Position numbers and translations under genes: made by a program. Under the pieces are notes generated by a model. It was not told the origin of the DNA. It worked only from the letters and a program-made list of their open reading frames with translations, and did no database searches. From Verrucomicrobiota bacterium (GTDB lineage Bacteria > Verrucomicrobiota > Verrucomicrobiia > Opitutales > Opitutaceae), in the NCBI GenBank assembly GCA_023447015.1, contig JAEXPG010000184.1, positions 1-9,796 of the forward strand: a stretch of DNA of 9,796 nucleotides. The letters run 5' to 3'. Within the stretch, counting starts at the first letter, position 1; each line of letters starts with the position of its first letter. Shown in pieces: positions 1 to 5,480 of the stretch.

Positions 1-7
1 TCCAACC

Positions 8-56
8 GGTACGCGGCTGTGAACACGGCGAGCGAGGGTACCGGCCGACCCACCTT
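8..56. repeat. Diverged dispersed repeat, copy A (upstream of gene 1)
   Basis: This stretch begins GGTACGCGGC and ends GCCGACCC plus a few bases. It aligns by hand with 4372-4420 at about 36 of 49 positions, with two single-base gaps. Shared blocks are GGTA/GCGGC, GAAC, GCGAG and GCCGACCC. Copy A also contains a perfect 7-base inverted repeat, CCGGTAC at 6-12 and GTACCGG at 38-44. It ends about 44 bases before the start codon of the first gene, so it lies in the leader or promoter region. It could be a degenerate intergenic repeat family or the remnant of a duplicated gene-flanking segment; function unknown. Confidence 0.45.
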
Positions 57-99
57 CCCACGCGCTGACCTTCCACCTTACGCCATTCCGTCCTCCGCC

Positions 100-2634
100 A
101 TGAGCCCCCTCCATCCCCGCCTCGCCCTCGTGGTCCTGCTCACGACGAGTGCCCTCTGCGCCCGCGCCGCCGACACCACGCCGCCAAGCGCGCCCACCGG
201 ACTTGTCGCGAGTCTTGTCCAAGGCTCGCGCGTCGAGCTGGTCTGGACACCAGCGTCCGACGATGTCGGCGTCGCCGGTTATCAGGTTCACCGCAATGGG
301 GTCCAGGCCGGCACCACCACCACGGCCTCCTTCACCGACACGGTTGGCTCTCCCGGGGCGACTTATGCCTACACCGTCACGGCCCGCGACGCGGCCGGCA
401 ACACCAGCCCCTCAAGTGCAACGCTGAGCGTCGCCCTCGGCCGGGTCTACTACGTCGCCCCTTCCGGAAACGATGCGAATGCCGGCTCCTCCACGGCGCC
501 ATGGGGCACCCTTGCCAAAGCGGCGGAGACCATGACCGGCGGCGACGTCGTCTATGTTCGCACGGGAACGTACACGCTCTCGGCGACCATCGCCCCGCCA
601 TCCGGCAGCGCCAGCCGCCCCATCACCTACGCGGGCTACCCCGGCGAGCGCGCCACGATCGACGGCGGCACGGGGACGATCATGTCCCTCTCCGGCCGCA
701 GCTATCTGACCTTCGACAACCTGCGTTTCACGACCGCCGCCACCAAGGTCGGCGCCTCGATGTTCTACATGGACAGCTCGCGCAGCATCAGCTTCCTCAA
801 CTGCGAATTTTTCGGCATGCCGGCGCCGAACCCGGCCTCGAACGAGAACTCATCGGTGATCCGTTGCATGCGCAGCAGCGGTTTCACCTGGGACTGCACC
901 TTCCGGAACAACTACTTTCACGACAACCTCTCTCCGGCGATCCGCACCTACACGACAAACGGCTGGGTCATCGAGAACAACACGTTCGTGCGCTGCCTGG
1001 AGGCGATCGGCGGCAAGGACGCGCCGAACAACATGCTCGTGCGCCGCAACCTGATCGTCGGGGGCGACACCGCGTTCTATTTCTCCGGACAGGGTGGCTC
1101 GCACAACGTGACGATCACCGAGAACATCGCGATCAACTGCGGCAACGGGTTCGTGGTCGGTGGTCTCGGCACCGGCGGCAACCTGCGCGAGTCGACCTTC
1201 CTGTTCAACAACACCTTCTTCAACGTCGCCAACCTGATCAAAGGATGGGACGACGGCTACACGACGGCGCAGAACTACTACAACAACGTGTTCTATGCGA
1301 CCTTGCCGTCCAACCGGAGCGGCGGGTCGGACTCGGCCGGGCGGTTTGTCAGCATGAACCGCTGGAGCAGCACCCCGATCGCCACCAACAACTACTCGAT
1401 CGACTACAATCTCCTGCAGATCCCGAGCACCGATCCGTCGGACCGTTTCCTCGTCGCGGGACAGCGCTATCAGACGCTTGAGACATGGCGTGCGGCGTTC
1501 CCCGGTTTCGATGGGCACTCCATCTCCGGCGATCCGCGCTTCATCGACGCAGCCGGCGGCGATTTCCACCTGCAACCGACCTCCCCCTGCAAAGCCACCG
1601 GGCGCGGCGGGGTCGACATGGGCGCCTATCCCCGCGGAGACGACGGAACGAGAATCGGCAGCTCGCTCGCACCGGCGGCCATGGACATCATGCCGCCCTC
1701 GGTGCCCACGGGTCTGGCGGGCACCGCCCAGTCTTGCACCGCGGTGCGACTCACCTGGACGGCCTCGACGGACAACGTCGGCGTCGCTGGTTATCGGATC
1801 TACCGGGATTGGGTCCAGGTGGGCACAAGCACAACACCCTCGTTCACCAACAGCGGTCTCCTTTCCGCCACGGCCTACAGCTACCACCTGGTGGCGTTCG
1901 ATGCCGCCGGCAATGCCTGCCTGCCGTCCGCCTCGATCCAGGTCACCACGCCGGCCGACACTGTCGCGCCGACTGCCCCCACCGGCCTCGCCGTCGTCTC
2001 GAATTCGCCCACGCAGATCGGTCTCACCTGGACCGCCTCGACCGACAACGTCGGTGTCACCAGCTACCGGATCTACCGCGACGGCACCCAAGTCGGCACG
2101 ACGACCGCGCCAACCACGACCTACACCGACACCGGCCTCACCACCGGCACCGCCTACAGCTACCGAGTGGTCGCGGTCGACGCCGCCGGCAACGCCTCCG
2201 CCTTCTCCGCCGCGATCGATGCCGTCGCGCACGACGAGACCTACATCACCTTCGCCGCCTGGGTCGCCGGCAACTTCACCGCCACCGAGCAGGCCACCCC
2301 CGCCATCTCCGGGCCCGGCGCCGATCCCGACGGCTGCGGCCTCACCAACCTCGCCCGCTACGCCTTCGGTCTCCCCGCCCGCGGCCGCATCGCTTCGCCG
2401 GTCGCGCTCTCGACCACCGGCACCGGCAACGCCCAGCGCCTCACCCTCACCTTCCCGCGCAAAGGCTACGCTCCCGACCTCCAGTACACCATCCAGTCCA
2501 GCACCGACCTCGTCACCTGGAGCAACCTGCAGACCATCCAGCCCGACTACCCCAAGACCTTCACCTTCACCGACACCGTCGCTCTTGGCTCCGCTCCGCG
2601 CCGCTTCCTGCGCGTGCAAGTCTCTGCCCCATAG
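100..2634 (+). CDS. Secreted FN3 / right-handed beta-helix protein, putative polysaccharide lyase
   Basis: An 844-residue exported protein. Residues 1-24 are a signal peptide (hydrophobic LALVVLLTTSAL, then CARAA before DTTPP). Residues 25-113 form a fibronectin type III domain. Residues 116 to about 525 are a right-handed parallel beta-helix: the entry YYVAPSGNDANAG..GGDVVYVRTGTY is typical of pectate-lyase-like (PL9 or DUF1565-like) proteins, followed by repeated turns such as ENNTF, RRNLI, TENIAINC and FNNTFFN, and the usual closing SGDPRFIDAAGGDFHLQPTSPC. Residues 528-617 and 618-708 are two further FN3 domains, and 714-844 is a C-terminal module shared with the next gene. Family knowledge suggests cleavage of an acidic polysaccharide outside the cell or in the periplasm. 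K306 (GGKDAP) is a possible catalytic lysine, but I cannot align it to a defined PL family. The ATG at 100 is preferred over the in-frame GTG at 19 because it places the signal peptide at the N-terminus. No Shine-Dalgarno is visible; the leader is C/T-rich. A non-catalytic beta-helix adhesin is the alternative. Confidence 0.9.
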   Translation: MSPLHPRLALVVLLTTSALCARAADTTPPSAPTGLVASLVQGSRVELVWTPASDDVGVAGYQVHRNGVQAGTTTTASFTDTVGSPGATYAYTVTARDAAGNTSPSSATLSVALGRVYYVAPSGNDANAGSSTAPWGTLAKAAETMTGGDVVYVRTGTYTLSATIAPPSGSASRPITYAGYPGERATIDGGTGTIMSLSGRSYLTFDNLRFTTAATKVGASMFYMDSSRSISFLNCEFFGMPAPNPASNENSSVIRCMRSSGFTWDCTFRNNYFHDNLSPAIRTYTTNGWVIENNTFVRCLEAIGGKDAPNNMLVRRNLIVGGDTAFYFSGQGGSHNVTITENIAINCGNGFVVGGLGTGGNLRESTFLFNNTFFNVANLIKGWDDGYTTAQNYYNNVFYATLPSNRSGGSDSAGRFVSMNRWSSTPIATNNYSIDYNLLQIPSTDPSDRFLVAGQRYQTLETWRAAFPGFDGHSISGDPRFIDAAGGDFHLQPTSPCKATGRGGVDMGAYPRGDDGTRIGSSLAPAAMDIMPPSVPTGLAGTAQSCTAVRLTWTASTDNVGVAGYRIYRDWVQVGTSTTPSFTNSGLLSATAYSYHLVAFDAAGNACLPSASIQVTTPADTVAPTAPTGLAVVSNSPTQIGLTWTASTDNVGVTSYRIYRDGTQVGTTTAPTTTYTDTGLTTGTAYSYRVVAVDAAGNASAFSAAIDAVAHDETYITFAAWVAGNFTATEQATPAISGPGADPDGCGLTNLARYAFGLPARGRIASPVALSTTGTGNAQRLTLTFPRKGYAPDLQYTIQSSTDLVTWSNLQTIQPDYPKTFTFTDTVALGSAPRRFLRVQVSAP
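1681..2217 (+). repeat. Tandem FN3 repeat inside gene 1
   Basis: Two FN3 units (codons from 1681 and from 1951) repeat with an offset of 273 bases (91 residues). Both carry LTWTASTDNVGV, YRIYRD, QVGT, TAYSY and DAAGNA. The first FN3 of the same protein (172-441) is more distant: ELVWTPASDDVGVAGYQVHRNG. FN3 units are common linkers in bacterial extracellular glycan-active enzymes. Here one precedes and two follow the beta-helix, so the helix is bracketed by linkers. Confidence 0.85.
2239..2631 (+). other. C-terminal module, copy 1 (131 codons)
   Basis: Residues 714-844 of the beta-helix protein. It has an opening helix-like segment (AAWVAGNFTATEQA), the conserved ADPDGCGLTNLARYAFGLPAR, then a beta-rich part LTLTFPR...LQYTIQSSTDLVTW and the ending RRFLRVQVSAP. 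It matches 3851-4243 over its full length, and both copies are exactly 131 codons. I recognise this type as frequent at the ends of secreted Verrucomicrobiota proteins, but know of no proven role. Surface retention, sorting or glycan binding are guesses. Confidence 0.75.
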
Positions 2635-2653
2635 CGGAACGCTTTGCGTTCCG
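2635..2653 (+). terminator. Perfect palindrome immediately after the gene 1 stop codon
   Basis: CGGAACGC (2635-2642), loop TTT, then GCGTTCCG (2646-2653): a perfect 8-base stem beginning directly after the TAG at 2632-2634. There is no following T-tract, so it is not a classical intrinsic terminator. It could act as an mRNA 3'-end stabiliser, a weak terminator or a REP-like palindromic unit. The same 19 bases, counted from the stop codon, recur after gene 2. Confidence 0.6.
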
Positions 2654-2776
2654 TCCTTCCTCGCCCTTCGCCCCCGTTCGGCGCTCCGCATCCTCCCTCC
2701 CACCGCACCTCGCTGCCCCTCACCCGCGCCACCGGCGCCTGAGGCTATGCGCCGCGCGGAACCTCCGCCTCCCACC

Positions 2777-4246
2777 ATGAATCAGCTCCGCTTCCTCCTC
2801 GCGTCCGTCGTCCTGCTCACGACCGGCACGCTCTCCGCCCAAAGCCGCACCATTGCGACACTTTCCGCCGGCACCCACGTCCTCTACGATTTCTCGGCCG
2901 GAGATACGCTGGCGGCCAAGGATGGATGGTCGTTTGCGAGTACCTCCTGGAAGCTTGAGCAGGTCCCTGGCAGCGCAGCCATCGGGCTGCCCTTCACCTA
3001 TCCAGGTGTGCGGCCCGGCGACTACGGCATGTCCGAAATGCGTTTCACCGCGCCACCAACCGACGAGTTCTGGCTGAAGTTCCGGCTGCATATCCCCGTC
3101 AACTATGCCCACCGCTACGACGTGAGAATCGACACTCCGGATGCGAGCCCGCAGGGCTGGCAGGTCGGAGATCGCATCCAAGGAGTGGACAACATCTCCG
3201 AGGGAGTCGTCTCCGAAGTCGATAGCACAGGTCTCTTCCTCCGAAACCCGCAGGTTCCGTGGTCCAACACCGTCTGGGTCGGAACCCTTCGCAATCTGAC
3301 CCGCAACACCACGGCCAAGAGCACCGGGCGGGCGGGCTGGTCGAGCAACAACAAGCTACTCGCCATGTGGGCGGACGACTACTCGGCGCACGGACTGGGA
3401 TCGACGATCGTCTGGGAGATGTGGCCGGTCACGGGGGGCACCCCCGGCTCCACACCCACCGCCAGCGAGCTGGCGGTCCACTATTCGCCCGGTGGACACA
3501 CCGGAGCTGGCCCACACCTGCAATCAACACCGTTCATCACGCTCCCCGCCGACGGAGGGCGCTACATCGACCTCGTGGCCCGGGGGCGTTTCTCCAGCCA
3601 GCCCGGAGCCAAAGACGGGGTCATCCAGACGTGGCTGCGCAAGGAGGGCCAGAGCGCATACACGCTCATTCACGACATCGCGGATGCCGACATGGACAAA
3701 CGTGGGACCGACACCTCGCCCGACCTCCAGCCTTGGCAACACGGCTACCTCATGGGCTGGGCAAACTCCGGTTACGACGAAACGACAACCTTCCACATCT
3801 CGCGCATCGAGTACTCGTCGACCCCTCCAGCAGATCTGCCCACCACTCCAGACACCTACGCGGCATGGGTCACCGGCAACTTCACCGCCGCCGAACAGGC
3901 CAACGCCGCCATCTCCGGCCCCAACGCCGATCCCGGAAACTGCGGTGTCACCAACCTCGCCCGCTACGCCTTCGACCTTCCCGCCCGCAGCCCCGTCACG
4001 AGTCCGATCACCGTCGCCACCGCCACCTCCGCCGGCGCGAGCCATCTCACACTCACCTTTCCCCGCCGCGCCACAGCTGAAGGCCTGACCTACACCCTCG
4101 AAGCCAGCACCGACCTCGTCTCCTGGACCGCGGTGCCCGGCCGCACCTACACCGCCGGCTCCGGCCCGATCACCGCACAGGACACCGTCGCCATGGGCTC
4201 ATCCCCGCGCCGCTTCCTCCGCCTCCGCCTCACCGCCTCCCCGTAG
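2777..4246 (+). CDS. Secreted jelly-roll protein, polysaccharide-lyase-like, with C-terminal module
   Basis: A 489-residue exported protein. Residues 1-22 are a signal peptide (MNQLRFLLASVVLLTTGTL, then SAQS). Residues about 25-355 look like a concanavalin A / polysaccharide-lyase-type beta-jelly roll: SEMRFTAPPTDEFWLKFRLHIP early, then NNKLLAMWADDY, VWEMWP, RYIDLVARGRF, DGVIQTWLRK and YLMGWANSGYDE later. Residues about 115-182 (GWQVGDRIQGVDN...SEGVV...LFLRNP...VWVG..RNLTRNT) look like a small beta-domain inserted between early and late jelly-roll strands. Residues 359-489 are the module shared with gene 1. A role in binding or cleaving polysaccharide is inferred from the fold; I cannot name catalytic residues. 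An in-frame ATG at 2747 would add ten residues (MRRAEPPPPT). I prefer 2777 because it gives a standard signal peptide and the GAGG before 2747 lies only two bases away. It lies 142 bases after gene 1, same strand, possibly co-transcribed. Confidence 0.85.
   Translation: MNQLRFLLASVVLLTTGTLSAQSRTIATLSAGTHVLYDFSAGDTLAAKDGWSFASTSWKLEQVPGSAAIGLPFTYPGVRPGDYGMSEMRFTAPPTDEFWLKFRLHIPVNYAHRYDVRIDTPDASPQGWQVGDRIQGVDNISEGVVSEVDSTGLFLRNPQVPWSNTVWVGTLRNLTRNTTAKSTGRAGWSSNNKLLAMWADDYSAHGLGSTIVWEMWPVTGGTPGSTPTASELAVHYSPGGHTGAGPHLQSTPFITLPADGGRYIDLVARGRFSSQPGAKDGVIQTWLRKEGQSAYTLIHDIADADMDKRGTDTSPDLQPWQHGYLMGWANSGYDETTTFHISRIEYSSTPPADLPTTPDTYAAWVTGNFTAAEQANAAISGPNADPGNCGVTNLARYAFDLPARSPVTSPITVATATSAGASHLTLTFPRRATAEGLTYTLEASTDLVSWTAVPGRTYTAGSGPITAQDTVAMGSSPRRFLRLRLTASP
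3851..4243 (+). other. C-terminal module, copy 2 (131 codons)
   Basis: Residues 359-489 of the jelly-roll protein. Conserved blocks with copy 1 are AAWV.GNFTA.EQA, AISGP.ADP..CG.TNLARYAF.LPAR, LTLTFPR, YT..(S/A)STDLV.W and DTVA.GS.PRRFLR. Similarity runs on past the stop codon into the palindrome, so the module and its 3' flank seem to have been copied together. Confidence 0.75.
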
Positions 4247-4265
4247 CGGAACGCTTTGCGTTGCG
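4247..4265 (+). terminator. Imperfect palindrome immediately after the gene 2 stop codon
   Basis: CGGAACGC (4247-4254), TTT, GCGTTGCG (4258-4265): the same element as after gene 1 but with one mismatch in the stem (G opposite G). Positions 4244-4262 (TAGCGGAACGCTTTGCGTT) are identical to 2632-2650, including the stop codon. There is no T-tract. Confidence 0.55.
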
Positions 4266-4270
4266 TACGT

Positions 4271-4371
4271 CCTCCGCGCCCGCCGCGTACCGCAGAAAAG
4301 CGCCTGCCGCGTTCTCCGCCGCAGTCTCAGCCACGGTCCCGGCCGCGGTCCGGGAGGTACGCGGCGAGGGA
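4271..4371. repeat. Long imperfect inverted repeat in the gene 2 - marC gap
   Basis: The core is a perfect 11-base pair of arms, CGCCGCGTACC (4281-4291) and GGTACGCGGCG (4356-4366). The arms extend imperfectly outward, CTCCGCGCC against GAGGGAGG, to about 4271 and 4371. The 64-base space between them holds further GC-rich self-complementary sequence, such as CCCGG and CCGGG around CCGCGGT. A transcript of this stretch should fold strongly; it could be a terminator or processing site, or a repeat element. Confidence 0.55.
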
Positions 4372-4420
4372 GGTAGCGGCAGAGAACGCCGCGAGGGAGC
4401 GCAGACAGCCGACCCCCTTT
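4372..4420. repeat. Diverged dispersed repeat, copy B
   Basis: The partner of 8-56, sharing GGTA-GCGGC, GAAC, GCGAG, GAG and GCCGACCC in the same order and spacing. It directly follows the right arm of the inverted repeat, and the 10-mer GGTACGCGGC of copy A also occurs in that arm at 4356-4365. After both copies a C/T-rich tract follows, reaching the start codon region of gene 1 in one case and running toward marC in the other. Confidence 0.45.
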
Positions 4421-4670
4421 TCACACCTTCAATCCTACACCGGTCCATCGTCCGTCCTCCGCTCTCCGTCATCAGCCCTCCGCCTTCTGCCCTCTGGCGT
4501 CCCTCCGCCTCAACTTCCCCGCCCTCGCACCCTCCACCGCTCCCCCCTTGGGGCTTCCTCCGCTGCTGTCGTCTCTCGAAGCTGGGACGACCCGCGCCCG
4601 CCGGGCCGATCCGAAGAATCCGCCTCCCCGCGCAGTTTCGAGGTGCGCCGCCACCGCCGATCGCCATGGT

Positions 4671-4675
4671 GGAGG
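4671..4675 (+). promoter_or_regulatory. Shine-Dalgarno site of the marC-family gene
   Basis: GGAGG six bases before the GTG at 4682. It decides the start: the frame is open far upstream (to 4256), but only this GTG has a ribosome binding site, and from here the protein begins exactly where the family does. It is the only clear Shine-Dalgarno in the window. Confidence 0.85.
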
Positions 4676-4681
4676 CGTCGC

Positions 4682-5314
4682 GTGAGCCTGCTCGAATACA
4701 CCCTCTTCGCCTTCACCTCGCTCTTCGTGATCGTGGACCCGATCGCGATCATCCCGGTGTTCCTTGCGATGACCGAGCGCGATTCCCCGCAGCAGCAGAA
4801 CCGCATGGCGGCGCTGGCCAGCACGGTGGCCGCCGGCGTGCTGATGGTGTTCGGCCTCGCCGGGCAGTGGATCTTCAAGTTCCTCGGCATCACGATGGCG
4901 GCGTTCCAGATCGCCGGCAGCGTCCTGCTCCTGCGCATCGCGCTGGACATGCTCTACGCCAACCGGGCGCGCGACCGCCAGAGCGACGAGGAGGTCGAGG
5001 CCGGCGTGGCCAAGGACGACATCGCGATCACCCCGCTCGGCGTGCCGATGCTCGCCGGCCCCGGCGCCATTTCCACCTCGCTCATTCTCCTCGGGCAGGC
5101 GCACGGCCTGGCGCAGCACCTCGCGTTGTTCGCCTGCATCGCCGCCGTGTGCGGGCTTTCGTATCTGATTCTCCGCTTCGCCAGCACCGGCGCGCGCCGG
5201 GTGAACCCGCTGGCGCTGAAGCTGGTCACCCGCATCATGGGCCTCCTGCTCGCCGCCGTCGCCGTGCAGTTCACGATCAACGGCCTGCTGCAGACCCCGT
5301 TCTTCGCAAAGTGA
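4682..5314 (+). CDS. MarC family integral membrane protein
   Basis: A 210-residue inner-membrane protein of the MarC (UPF0056) family, which includes E. coli YchE and YhgN; family members are typically 200-220 residues, so this is full length. Six hydrophobic segments are visible, at about 6-30, 43-68, 72-92, 116-137, 146-166 and 182-203. Family signatures are the DP in the first segment (FVIVDPIAIIPVFLAM, D19-P20), and PLGVPMLAGPGAIST at 118-132. A charged cytoplasmic-type loop (RARDRQSDEEVEAGVAKDD) separates segments 3 and 4. The physiological function of the family is unsettled; despite the name, MarC itself is not established as a multidrug resistance transporter. The gene starts with GTG behind a good GGAGG, unlike its secreted neighbours. 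It is probably unrelated to the flanking polysaccharide genes and may have its own promoter in the 435-base upstream gap. Confidence 0.93.
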   Translation: MSLLEYTLFAFTSLFVIVDPIAIIPVFLAMTERDSPQQQNRMAALASTVAAGVLMVFGLAGQWIFKFLGITMAAFQIAGSVLLLRIALDMLYANRARDRQSDEEVEAGVAKDDIAITPLGVPMLAGPGAISTSLILLGQAHGLAQHLALFACIAAVCGLSYLILRFASTGARRVNPLALKLVTRIMGLLLAAVAVQFTINGLLQTPFFAK

Positions 5315-5315
5315 T

Positions 5316-5337
5316 CCGGGCGACCGCGGCCGCCCGG
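5316..5337 (+). terminator. Hairpin directly after the marC-family gene
   Basis: CCGGGCG (5316-5322), an 8-base loop, then CGCCCGG (5331-5337): a perfect 7-base GC stem one base after the TGA. There is no T-run behind it, so termination strength is uncertain, but its position between a closed gene and a new one suits a terminator. Confidence 0.5.
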
Positions 5338-5361
5338 CACCGGTCCGCCGAACCGCGCCAC

Positions 5362-5383
5362 CTTCGCTGAAATTTTCGTGAAG
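5362..5383. promoter_or_regulatory. AT-rich imperfect palindrome, possible operator for the GH44 gene
   Basis: A 22-base imperfect palindrome around GAAATTTTC, with outer arms CTTC (5362-5365) and GAAG (5380-5383); 8 of 11 positions pair. It is the only AT-rich patch in an otherwise GC-rich gap and lies about 97 bases before the GH44 start codon, a plausible position for an operator or promoter core. A second small perfect hairpin, CCGTG-AACC-CACGG, follows at 5387-5400. No regulator gene is visible and I cannot assign a binding protein. Confidence 0.3.
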
Positions 5384-5480
5384 GAGCCGTGAACCCACGG
5401 TAAGAACGGGACGGCGCGGAGCGCGCGGGTGCTTTCGCGATTGTGCCCCTGCACCGACTGGTCGACGCATCGCACCGCCC

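Larger units (their letters stand above)
4247..4681. other. 435-base intergenic region, repeat-rich, no gene seen
   Basis: Between gene 2 and marC. In order it holds the post-stop palindrome (4247-4265), a long imperfect inverted repeat (4271-4371), copy B of a dispersed repeat (4372-4420), and a strongly C/T-rich tract from about 4421 to 4575, within which CCCC-TT-GGGG at 4544-4553 could fold. The MarC ribosome binding site ends the region. Open frames crossing it translate to Pro/Ser/Arg-rich low-complexity peptides without a start signal, so I call no gene. I see no convincing -35/-10 promoter. Confidence 0.7.

Noticed and set aside
1478..2776. N-terminal extension of gene 2 back to 1478
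   Set aside because: It overlaps gene 1 out of phase and gives Pro/Ser/Arg-rich low complexity; the signal peptide begins at 2777.
850..2778. Minus-strand open frame of 642 codons opposite gene 1
   Set aside because: The product is Gly/Val/Arg/Asp-rich low complexity without domains, the usual antisense shadow of a GC-rich gene with C/G in third positions; the + strand has clear FN3 and beta-helix motifs.
4256..4681. N-terminal extension of the MarC protein back to 4256
   Set aside because: It would add 142 low-complexity residues before the first membrane segment; the GGAGG and GTG at 4671-4684 fix the start at the family's normal N-terminus.
4261..5370. A second + strand frame overlapping marC
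   Set aside because: Arg/Pro/His-rich translation typical of an off-phase GC-rich frame; the MarC frame has six membrane segments and family motifs.
5389..5403. A tiny GTG..TAA open frame after AAGGAG near 5381, as a leader peptide
   Set aside because: Only four codons, and its sequence is accounted for by the CCGTG/CACGG hairpin; no evidence of attenuation.
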